DNA of 64,000 nucleotides from Bimuria novae-zelandiae CBS 107.79 (taxonomy: Eukaryota; Ascomycota; Dothideomycetes; Pleosporales; Didymosphaeriaceae). Location of the stretch: positions 271,365 to 335,364 of the forward strand of contig ML976687.1 in assembly GCA_010015655.1 (NCBI GenBank), read 5' to 3'. Position numbers and translations under genes: made by a program. A model generated the notes under the pieces. The model searched no databases and had not been told where the DNA came from. It was given only the letters and a program-made list of their open reading frames with translations. This document shows positions 24,480 through 35,270 of the stretch, piece after piece; the stretch's first letter is position 1, and each line of letters opens with the position of its first letter.

Positions 24480-27400
24480 TAGTAGATAACTAGAGCAGCA
24501 ACAGCGCAGCAGATAATACTAATACTTAAGCTTAAGCTTAACTGCGCGATAATTAGTTAGAGTATAGCTTAAGTAAACGCCAGGAAGCTGCTTCGCGCTA
24601 GGCTAAATACACTATAAAGTACCTTATAAGAGACTACCTATATCTAGTGGCGCTGGAATCTGTCAACACATCTCTCTAGGACGTACCTATACTAATAGAC
24701 GTAGACGAGATGCACGCAATAACCTAGGTTGCTAAAATTATTCGCGATTATAACGTATTAATAGCCTAGGACGACGATCTATGTGCAGACTACTATTACG
24801 ATTTTAAAGGATAGACAAAGAAGCTATTCTACAAGGTTGACCGTGATACACTAAAATCTCTAAAGATAGTCCTACGGCATAGAGGAGTCTACACAGGCAA
24901 CAACCGCGCGAGGCTTACTAATTCCCTTTATAATCTGTCTACTCTAGAGAATACTCCCGAATAGGACCCTATGGAATTTAAAGCTATAATATTCGACTAA
25001 CGATTAAGGGCATACAAGCGCCAGCAGAACGTAAAACAGACACCTTTAATAGCTAAGTAGCAACTACTATAGCAGGACAGTCTACTAGCTAGTATACATG
25101 CACCGTAGTCACAGCAGCCGGAGCACTTGTAGCAAGACAGGCAGTAGCGAGAGTAATTATAGTAAAGTAAATAGCACGGAGTAGGACACGACGCTTAAAA
25201 CTAATCTAAAACACGGGAGCTATAACTAATGCACTAGATAGATAAAATCTAACTACTAAGATAGAGTAATAATAGTTAATAACCGCACTTTATGAGTGGT
25301 GCGCTTAAAGAACCTTAGTCTTGGCAATAGTAGGAACAAGATGCGCAATTATAGTAATGGCGACTATAAATACAGGTACGGCCGCCAGCGATTGCATATC
25401 GCGAAATCACGCCGTTTCCACAACAACCTGTGAACGGTGTACCGGGCAGACCACCGGAGCTACTACATAACCCGTATATAATACTGCCGCCGCGCTGGTC
25501 CCGTAACGACTAACTTAACGCTAACACAATTACGCAGTTCTCTAAGCTTTAGGACAATAACAAGAAATACACAGAAGATGTGTATAATCTACTTAATAAT
25601 AAAATTAAGATCTTCTTTAGCATCTGTTGGCAGGTGGACATCCATAAAGAGCAGTTCCACGCTGTGTTTCCCCGTATTCTTACTAGGCGAGCAGAGATGT
25701 TCTATATACAAGTTATAGACAGAGGTAATAGCTTTTCTAATGCGTACACAGTGATCAAGAACCACTTTAATTACGACGTCTATTATTAACACTACTACAC
25801 AGACTAGATAACTACAACCTTCGCCCGTACGCGCATAGAGAACCCTAATAAGAGCTTATATAAGGTGCTATAGATATTACTTAATAAGCTATAATTATAC
25901 TAACGCGCGCTTAGTAAGAACTTTAAAAGTAAGGATGCCCTATATATGACTATTATTAACGCGTGCTAGGGAGTTCTAGAACTTAAAATAGTACTCTTTA
26001 AGCTAGCTATAATTTGCGAAGGACTCTTTATAGACCTATAGTCTATAGTTAAGACGCACCTTACACGTTAGCAAATAAGGCAAATACTTATAGGGAGTAA
26101 GATAATCGCTATAGACTAGTACTATCTTGACCACCGCTACAACAATAGGAATAGAAGAACTCGAAGAGGATTTAGAGGCGAAGGCGGATTCGTAGGCAGA
26201 TTCTAAGGAGGCTAAGGCAACAGAGGCAATCAGCGCTTTAATAGCAACGATAGTAAACGTGAATTTACAACGCCACGCTGGAAGAAGAAGTGCTTTGTCT
26301 GCCAGAAAGAGGGCTACTGGTTAACCAACCATACTAATGAGGAACGCAAAGCTGCCCGCACACAGTTCTTCTCCGCATGTTACTTTACAGGCACACTACT
26401 GCCTGCAGACTTCTCTATGCACCTTGCAGAGTATAAAGGTAGTGAGAACTACGAGGACGATAATAATAACAGCGATTAGTAGTATAATATTAACGATTAG
26501 CAATTTATAACTGCGTACGCGGAACATTAATTTTTTAAGAAGTAATAACTTGTAGATTAAGCGTTTATACACTATATCTCTAGTAAAGACATATACAACA
26601 AAGACGTACCGTCATCACCGGCGTCGCAATTCCTTATTAAGGACCGATACACGCGATCTGTGTACCAAGGAATCCTCCCTAATACAGGCGCCGCCAATGT
26701 ATCTACAGTCGGTAAGGAACAGTACCTCGCACTCATACAGGAAGACCCAACGGTCACGATGGACACATCTACGGCAGGAAAAACGTCTATCAAATTCGGA
26801 AAAGGCAGTGTTACGGTGTCTATCGGCACCGCACAGATTCCGACAGAGATTGGAAAAATCGACTTTGAGGTGCTAGATGCGCCCACACCGTTCTTGCTAT
26901 GCCTTGCGGACATGGACAGGCTGAAGGTCTACTTTAACAACACTACAGATGAGCTCGTCTAGGGCAATGTACGCATCCCCGTGATCCGCAAATAGGGATA
27001 TCTGTGGTTCTATCTCAACAAGAGAGAGCGTGCAACTGCATTTCTCACAAAGATAGAGTTAAGACGGCTCCATCGCCGTTTTGGACACCTAGCTGTTATG
27101 AGACTAGCTAGGCTCTTAAAAGATGCTAGTCACAATAACTTTAAAGAAAGAACTCTTAAGCAAATTACAAAGTTTTACTATTATTATTAACTTAATAGCT
27201 CTGCGCCGCGCCGCTTTAAGTTTACCCTTAAGGACGACTATTACTTTAACTACGAGATCCTTGTGGATGTAATGTACTTAAGAAGCAAGCCTATATTACA
27301 TGTAGTAGATTTAGCAACTTCGTTTTAAGGCGCAAAGTTTCTTAACGCTATTTTAGCTAAGGAGACATGGTAGGCACTGCGGATGTTGTGGATTAATACC

Positions 27401-29775
27401 TACTAAGGACCACCAGACATTCTTACACATAACGCAGGCACGAACTTCGCAAGTGCAGAATTTCGCGCAAAAGTAAAGATTATGGGAGTCACATGCAAAC
27501 AAGTACCTACAGAGGCACATTAGTCCGTTGGCAGGATAGAGAGGTATCACGCGCCCCTGCACCGCGCATGGGATATACTCTACGCTGAGCTTGCTAGCAC
27601 TATGTCTAATGAAGCAATTCTTTAGATGGCCGTGAAAGCTGTTAATGACACAGCAGGCCCTAACAGTCTAGTCCTAACTTTACTTGTCTTTGGCGCATAC
27701 CCACGTATGACCATAGAGTCACCGCCGTCACCGTCAATGGTCAAGCGCAGCGAGGCTATTTAAAAAGCGATAAAAGAACTGCGCAAGCTCACCACCAAAC
27801 GCCAGGTTGCAGATGCGTTGAACACCCGCAACGGACCTGATACCGCAGACATGCTTGCGCTCCCGCTACAAAGCGAGGTTTTGGTATGGAGAGAAAAGGA
27901 TGGATAGAATGGCCCGTACAAAATCGCTGCTATAGACGGCCATAACGTTACTGTCGACATGGTTAATGGCCCAACAATATTTCGGTCGACAGTTATCAAG
28001 CCATACTATAGACTAGACCACCTCTAAAGTGACCCTAATGCGCCGCAGCAGCAGCACGCGTTACCTATAGATATAATAGTGCCACTAGCAAAGCAACCAC
28101 GCAAAAGAGGCCGCCCACTAGGATTAAGGAACAAGAGGAAGGCAAACGTTTACATTACTAAGAAGAAAAAGGCCAACCTTAAGCTCGCTATAAAGCTATA
28201 TAATAATAGAGTTATTACAACACCTAGCGCACCCTTTAAGGCATCTAATAATTAAGAGATTAGTAACCTAGTAGGCCATAGAGTATTTAAGTTTAAATAA
28301 TATAATTAGGAAGTGTATAGTAGAATCTATATATTTAAGTCGCGTCTAGTGCGAGAAGTTAAAGGAAAGATAACTAAGCCTTATAAAAAATCCTGTCTTA
28401 TTATCTAAGAATACTAGGACTATAGCAAGGAGGCTATCTTAACACAATCTCTAACTATTTAACGCTATAGCTAGCGTGTAATTATGGCCCTGGCACCTAT
28501 GCTTGTATAACATAGGATAAATCTTAAGCTCTATGACATAACGCAGGCATATCTACAGGCGCAGATAAATCTTAAGAGAATAATACTAGCACACCTCCCT
28601 ACTAAGCTAGCACTTAGATATCTAGAGGGCACGCTACTCCATGTAATTAAGCCGCTATATGGAATTGCGGAAGCAGGAGTCCATTAGTGGACAACGTACT
28701 ATAGATATTACTATAAGGAACTAGACATGTCTACGTTAACATACGACCTATGCTTGTTGGTAATAAATAGTAACGCAGATAACTTTGGCATAGTTAGTAT
28801 ACAGACTAATAATACCCTTATGCTTAGAACAGCCACATTCTTAGCGCATAAAGAGAAAATGCTTAAGAAGGCATAGTTTAGATTAAAGCTAAAGACTATG
28901 CTAACACTAGACGCGTAACTAGACTTTAATAGCTACACACTTATAATAGATGCCAGTAACATGGACAACTATAAAGCAACCCTAAACCTTAAGTAGAAGG
29001 GATAAGGAGGAAAGATTAAGCTTATAGATATTAATACTCCTAATCGCGCGTAATAGTACACTAAATAGCGCGCCCGCGGGGCGTACATTGTATTAATATA
29101 TTAACTAGAAGCGTCTTTTAATTTATCTATAGTAGCTTAAGTGTAGTAACCTTCTAATAAGGATATTAAGGCGCTCAACAAGCGCCTTAAATGGCAGATA
29201 GAGAATCTTAACCGTGGACTACGCTATATACCTATTACCCTTATTAACGCTAAGCTAATAGTATTCGTGGACGGCTCCTTTGCTAATAACAAGGACCTTA
29301 GCTCGTAGCTAGGCTTTATACTTATGCTTGTTAATAAGTCCACAGATAGTGATAATACCTTTACAATCTACGGCAACATAATACACTATAGCTTAACGAA
29401 GTGTAAGCGTGTTACACGGAGCGTACTAGCCTCTAAGATCTATAGCATAGTTAACGGGTTCGACATAGGCATTGCTATTACTACTACTCTATAGATAATT
29501 ACAGAGCGCCTTGGTCTGCCCGTAGTTCCCTTAGTCATTTGTACAGACTCGTACTCCCTATACGAGTGCCTTATAAAGCTTGGGACAACTAAGGAAAAGC
29601 GCCTTATAATTGACATTATAGCACTGCGCCAGTCATACGAACGCCGCGAGATTATAGAGATCTAATAGATTAACGGCGAAGACAACCCTGCGGACGCTTT
29701 TACAAAGGCATCACCAAACCGCGCCCTGGAACGATTTGTTGATAGTAATAAGGTAACAGTCCGAGTTAAGGGCTA
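24480..29775 (+). pseudogene. Copia-3 gag-pol polyprotein remnant
   Basis: Plus-strand order: gag (about 24,500-26,400) ending in a zinc knuckle near 26,290 (CFVCQKEGYWLTNHTNEER, expected Cys now Tyr); protease (26,590-26,960, open and well preserved) with NTGAA where DTGAA is expected; integrase (about 27,050-28,030) with an open stretch including VGRIERYHAPLHRAWDILYA; RT (about 28,430-28,900) whose catalytic site reads QTNNTLML, expected QTDDT in this lineage rather than YVDD; and RNase H (29,260-29,775) with VDGSFANN, SVLASKIYS and CTDSYSLYECL, the catalytic Glu being Lys. All changes are CpA-to-TpA type. Confidence 0.85.
26660..26962 (+). pseudogene. Copia-3 protease segment, open, catalytic Asp replaced
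   Basis: About 100 uninterrupted codons: YQGILPNTGAANVSTVGKEQ, then the fold-conserved TVSIGTAQIPTEIGKIDFEV and LLCLADMDRLKVYF. In retropepsins of this type D-T-G is catalytic; here the codon is AAC (Asn), one G-to-A step from GAC. GC-balanced compared with the sequence on either side. Confidence 0.8.
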
Positions 29776-29836
29776 GGTGCAGAGGCCGATACTCTCTGCC
29801 TAGCGCATTTAATATCGAGAAAGAAAAGACTTCTAG

Positions 29837-30105
29837 TGTCGGATTAACAACTTCAACGGCCTTAGGCATGTTACAAGGAAGGTGCGTGTGCGGAGGAGCG
29901 AGCATTCTGTTAATAGTTATCAAGGCCTCTATCGTGTTGCGAAACACTATGTGTATGGAGCGAACCCCATATGGGACTAGCTTCCATACCCCGCGATATA
30001 CTTCACTCCTCAGTAGATAGAACGAAAAAACAAGCATCAATCAACCCAATGTAACTCGTTATCAAGTATTTCCTTTTAGCACTAGTGCAACAAGTCCTCC
30101 CGACA
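29837..30105 (+). repeat. Copia-3 3' LTR
   Basis: 269 bp copy of 23,895-24,163, with terminal CCGACA intact; followed by TAATT, the target duplication. Confidence 0.95.
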
Positions 30106-32165
30106 TAATTATTAATATTTATATATTCAAGTTGCGCTTAGTTCCTTTATTAAAGGTATAAGGTTATTTTCCTTTAATAGTATATCTAGATATTATCTAT
30201 TAAGCTTAAGGTTAAACTTTATTGTAATCTTATTAATAAATAAGTCTTAAATGAAGTAAATAGATCTTATAAGCTCTCCTAGCTTGCGAATATTATATAT
30301 ATTAAGTAGTTATTACTTAAACGCTTAGTAGGCGCTTATATTAAGTAAATATACAAGAATAATAATATTATCCACATAAAAGAATATAATTAACTAATTG
30401 TTTATAAATAAATATAGAACTTTTAGTACTAGTTTTAAGCCAAGCTTCTTTAGGGGTTAATAATAGCTCTTAATACTAAAGTAGCGGCGCTTTTTTAAGG
30501 CTATAAAGTGCTTATTACAGCTTAAAAAGCTTACTAAATATATCTATAAATCCTTTTAGGGTACGATAGTACTTCTTTCGCGGTAGTTAAGCGTTAAAAA
30601 AGATATTTAACGTGTTAAATTAAAATATTAGCAGGCTAAAGGCTATTACTAAAGCAATAAGTACTTAGAATACTTTTATAGTAAGCGTAGTAGTGTATGT
30701 ATCTCTTTACGTATCTTGTAAGTCCCCTCGTGCGCAGAGTCGTGCCTTAAACTTATATAGGTATCTGTCTTTATTAAACATGTATATAAAGACCTATATT
30801 AGAGGTAGTATCTTAGTATTTACTGTAGCTAAAGTCACTTTAGTATGCTTAAAATAGTGCTTTTTTAGTAGCTTTTAAACTCTACTTAAACTACCTGGGT
30901 AAACTTTACGCTAAATAGATAATTCTTAAAGTCTTTTTAGCGCTTAGATAATAGTAGTAGCTAATTATAATAGAGCCTTATCTTTAGTAGTTCTCTAGCT
31001 AGCTTTACTAGGGCTATTAGATTTATTACTACTGTAAAAGCTATATAGTATATAGTTAAGGTCTAATTTAGTAGCTTCCTTACTTATTTTCCTGCTACGA
31101 TGTTACTACTACTTTTAATTTTAGGATTAGTTATTCTAGGTGCGTTATTTCTTTGTTAATTTAGAATATATTTGTCTAAACTTGCCTATCCTTTAGGTAG
31201 AGTTAAAGGTGCTTTTTAAGGTTAGCTTTGGTGGCCTAATGCGATTAGCCTAAGTGGCCCTTGTCCTTGCTTAGCAATATTCTCCTGCTATAGTGCTCTA
31301 ATATAGATTATTAGGCTATTATCTTCTTAATTAGACTGCATGTCTTCTTAGCTAGACTATATTTCTTAGAGCAATTGCTCCTGCAACTGCTGTTTAGTGT
31401 TTAGCTTTTCTGTAGTTTACTAGTTATTCTATGCATCGTGCGCATCCTGCGCGCCTGTATTAAAGATATCCTCGCCTTTCTTTTACTAAGGTGGCGCTGT
31501 GCTGCCACGAATTAATGGCTCTAGCGTTAGTAGATAGGCTATATAAGGCTTATCCTCTTTACGATTATATATAGTGTAAAGCTATAATTCTATTAGTTTA
31601 ATAAGATTAGTTAGAGTGGCCTGTGCGTTTTAAGAGTAAGGTATATTTAAAACCTTAATTTCATCTTGTATTATAGCTTCTCTCTTTAAGTTATTACTAA
31701 AATAACTTTTACGCTTAAAAATTACGTCTTATACGTAAATTACTTAGTCCTTTTTAGGTAACTAAATATAAAAAATGTTAGTAGAGTTATATCTAACTAA
31801 GTATTTAATAAAGGTGCGAAATTTAAGCTTATTAGCCTTTTTTAACTTTTTATTAAAAACGTAAGCTTTATATCTAATTAGAGTAAAATAAGTAACTAAA
31901 GGTTATTTACCGTGAATAAGCTCGTATAGCGTTTTCTAATTAATAGCTTTTATTAGTGTGACATTGGCAATTTGAGCCGTAGTAATAGCTAGTTTATTTA
32001 ATAGTAACTTTAGTAGTCTTAATTAGATTTAAAGCGCTCTTACTTTTATAATAATAATATATTTTACCTTTTATATAGCGCTAAGCTACTTAGTAGTATC
32101 TAGAGCTTATAGCTTAATCTTAAAGCCTACTTACTTTATAATATTATAGAGCTTAAGGCTATAGC
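30106..32165 (-). mobile_element. Copia-4: heavily RIP-decayed copia remnant
   Basis: Minus-strand fragments read as copia reverse transcriptase: KFKARLCARGDLQ (near 30,740), DTYTTTLTIKVF, FNTLNIFFNA, and a catalytic-site remnant around 30,370 equivalent to FYVDDIIIL. Almost every frame is closed by TAA/TAG and base composition is very AT-rich. Upstream (toward 32,100) the probable integrase and gag parts are no longer readable. LTRs not found. Its right edge meets the gene island at about 32,165-32,195. Confidence 0.65.
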
Positions 32166-32401
32166 CCCGCTTACTATTAATCTTAAGTATAACTATTTGC
32201 CCCCATGGAACCCGCCAAGAGCAGCGCTTTGTGCTTTGCCGGTATACGACTCGTTTGAAAGTCCTAGCCATTATCCCGACCTCTTTATAGGGTTCCACCC
32301 TGGTTTTTGCTAACAACGCTGCCCGTTGGGGTTTCAGAATATTGTAGACCATGCGTTTCCTGTGCGCATTATGGTCCGGAAAGAACACTGGGCGGCAGGC
32401 A

Positions 32402-34557
32402 TCACCCCGACTTAGCATCGCCCATGCATCGCCCAACGTGTCGTTTGAAGTTGTCTTTCCGCAAAAATTGCTTGTTCGGGACACTGCACTTCGGGTTGTT
32501 GCAGACATATGTTTTCGCAGACTTCTGTTTATCACGATGTACGGTATGCGTATGGCGGTTCAAATCAGCCTTAAGGGCGAATCTTGATGGGCAAGAAGTG
32601 CAATTATGGCGACGGCATCGTCTGCGTCGGATATGATCCCTGAAAAATTTCAGCACCAGAACTTCGATAGCATGTTTAAGAGTCCGTACATAATGGCCCC
32701 CTCAAATGGAAAAGTGGCGTTGCATTCGGCACAGACGACGGGATTGGGAGAGCTTTCGGCTTCCGTAGTAGCAGATTCAGATGAAGGAATATCGTAATCC
32801 TGATTTGCGGGCGACTGTAGCTCCATAGGGGGAGATGTGATGCAGGACATCGGTGCCGATTGGAATGTCATCTCAAAGCTGCCCGCCGATGGTGCAGCTT
32901 TTGGTGAGGATGTGTGCTCGTTGAATGAAATACAACGGGCGTCTTTGCTATTGACTAGGTCTACGTCAGACATAGATAGCTCGGGCAGGACTTCTAGTTC
33001 GTTATGTGGAAACTGTGCTTGGCCTGACGCGATCCCTATGTCGGATGTCCCAGGAATTGTCTCGGACACCATATCTGATAAATCCAAGGCCGTGATGATG
33101 GGGCTCTTCGAACGTGGCTGCGGTTCATAGTCATCCGTGAAGATGTCTCTTAGATGAGCGAAAATGACAGGGTTGGGAGCAAATTCTACCGCCCTCGGAT
33201 CAATGACTGTGGGCCTGCGTAGAACAGACCCAGCGGTAGTCTTGTTTGCATCCCTGAATCGTACGCGGAGAATCGGTGATAGAGCATAATGATTAGTGAT
33301 CAGCGTGCTCTCAGATGCATTTGGAGACGGTCGCCATGGATGAGGGTCAACCGATCTTGAATTCGTCGGGCATGGTCTGCAGCTGGGCGGGCAAAACAGA
33401 TCAACAAAACCAGGCAACTTGCGCGGCCAGGTAGTTCCCGCAGAGTCCTCTGCGTCCCGAGGTTGAGGCTCATACAACCCCAGCCGACTCTCTGGATTCC
33501 CGAAATAGTGAGCGCACCGTAGATGGTCGGCGAGGTTGTCCCGTGACACCGCAGGCCCATACCAGCAACCCACGACCGGACAGGAGACGCTAGGCATCCC
33601 AATGCCATGGACCTTGAACTCATAGTGTTGCAGGTCCCGAAGTCGCTCGAATGATCTGGTACATGACGTGGGGCTTTCGAAAGCGCATTTCCATGTTATT
33701 GAATCTTCTTCGTTTTCGGGAAAGGGGACTGTGGAGGAAGTTACGTGCTCTTGTGGACTTGTTGTCTCGCTATCCATGGCTTCCAGACATCCGTACGTAT
33801 TTCGTTGATCGAGAGTATTCTCTTGGGGTAAGGGGGACGGGATGTGCTTCAAAGAGTCGTCCAGTTCGTCCCAGAGCGCTTCGTGTGCACCCACTCGCCC
33901 CTGAAGCAGAAGACCACCGTTACTTTCATACTGAAGGTTCAACCCATCGCTTTGTGGAACTCGCAACGCCTCCAGATCGTTAGGCGAAGATCCTTCAAAG
34001 ACCGCTTCTTGAAGTGACATGCTCGATCTCGGTGCTTCAACAGAGCTCGGAAGAGGTTTCTCCCACTCCACCATAAAATGTTCAGCCTGAAGAGGAACTG
34101 AAGTTGACCCATGGAAACCATCCGGCAGAATACCAGACCCACTCCCCATATCCTCCCAAGCCCCACCCCGAGCTGAAGCACCCCTCCTACCTATCCTCTC
34201 ATCCACCGAGAAATAATCTGCCGTATGCGGATCCGTGGACTCTCGCCAAGGACTGTACAGCTCCGCCAGCGGCGCGTCCATCTCACTAATCGAAGGAAAA
34301 GGCACTGTAGCGATCGCATGCCGATCACCGAACAAACCTGCTAATATTCCAGGTTCCTTGCCTATCTCAGACACGCGGCGATGCTTGACCGCGCTCTCAG
34401 GATCGGATGCATCGATTTCAGTTGCTTCCTTGTAGTCCGGGGCCGCGAGAACACGTCGCCGTCTCCTCCTCCATATCACCACCGCAAAAACAACCAGCAC
34501 AACAAACACCGTAGCCCCTAGGCTCGCGCCCAGCGCTACACGGACGTGCCGCTTCAT
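32402..34557 (-). CDS. C2H2 zinc-finger protein with N-terminal membrane segment
   Basis: Exons 34,557-32,690 and 32,639-32,402 (intron 32,689-32,640, 50 nt, GTACGG...TTTCAG) give 701 aa. The N-terminus has one hydrophobic segment (residues about 8-28, VALGASLGATVFVVLVVFAV) followed by IWRRRRRR, a positive-inside anchor. A long low-complexity region follows. Two atypical C2H2 units lie at about 290-355 (CAFESPTSC...HYEFKVH and CPVVGCWYGP...HLRCAH), then three near the C-terminus (about 607-697): CAECNATF...DHIRRR, CTSCPSRFALKADLNRHTHT, CNNPKC...NFKRHVGRC. The splice joins the first of these in frame. A tail after the last finger is open in another frame to 32,131. Zinc fingers suggest nucleic-acid binding; membrane tethering is my inference. 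No recognised ortholog. Confidence 0.78.
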
Positions 34558-35270
34558 CGCGCCCAGACTATCTCTTCACCTTCCTTTGTGGGTTCTGGTG
34601 GTTTCGTACGTTGTGTGCGCAGTCAGTGTCCACTGGTGTGAAGATATGATCCAACGAAGGGGTTGATACGTATTTCATCCACCCAGCTCTTCCCAAAATA
34701 AAAGACAAAACTTTTCAGATTGAACGACACAAATAGAGGAAGAGAATGGAAACGAGGGTCGATGCCTCCTAGCCTGAGGCGCGAGCCGCAGTAATAAGCG
34801 AAAGATAGGCAGCACAAGGTTGGCCTTGCTTACGGAGGCATACACCACATCCTCTCTGATTGGCCACGACCTCCGCTCGCCTTGAACCGACATCGTAAGG
34901 CATCACACACCTGGGCGCAGACAAACCACTTCTACGAAACATCGGGTGAACAACAAGGACGTTAGATTAGCTTCCCACTACACAGAGTAGACCCCCTATA
35001 TGCTTCTTAGCTCGCGCTAGCCACCTATAATGCTTCCGCTCTTATGCAACATGCACATCCATCTAGACCACACATATGCCCGTCCCCTCTTGCAACGAAA
35101 ACACACATACACAGTTTCGAGCTCGAACGCCGACTCCATGCTTCGTAAATGCGAAAAGGGATATCAATACACAGTGGCCCCAAGATCTAGGAGAAGGAAT
35201 GTAAGTAAAGAAAAAGTTGGACGGGAAAAAGGAATAATAAAAGCGATTCCAGTCGCGGAGATTGCGGGGT
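34558..35270. other. Intergenic region between the CLC and zinc-finger genes
   Basis: Holds the 3' end of the CLC gene and, nearer 34,560-34,900, the presumed promoter of the zinc-finger gene, both on the minus strand. Only short unconvincing reading frames; no repeat recognised. Confidence 0.6.

Larger units (their letters stand above)
23895..30105 (+). mobile_element. Copia-3: full-length Ty1/copia element with TSD, mosaic RIP
   Basis: 6,211 bp on the plus strand with 269-bp LTRs (23,895-24,163 and 29,837-30,105) starting TGTCGG and ending CCGACA (CCTAACA in the left copy). TAATT precedes (23,890-23,894) and follows (30,106-30,110) it. The LTR is unrelated to those of Copia-1, 2 and 5. The coding region alternates between heavily mutated and almost untouched stretches. 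Confidence 0.95.

Noticed and set aside
32307..32636. Plus-strand open frames over the zinc-finger exon 2
   Set aside because: Antisense shadows; the minus strand encodes consecutive zinc fingers across a consistent splice.
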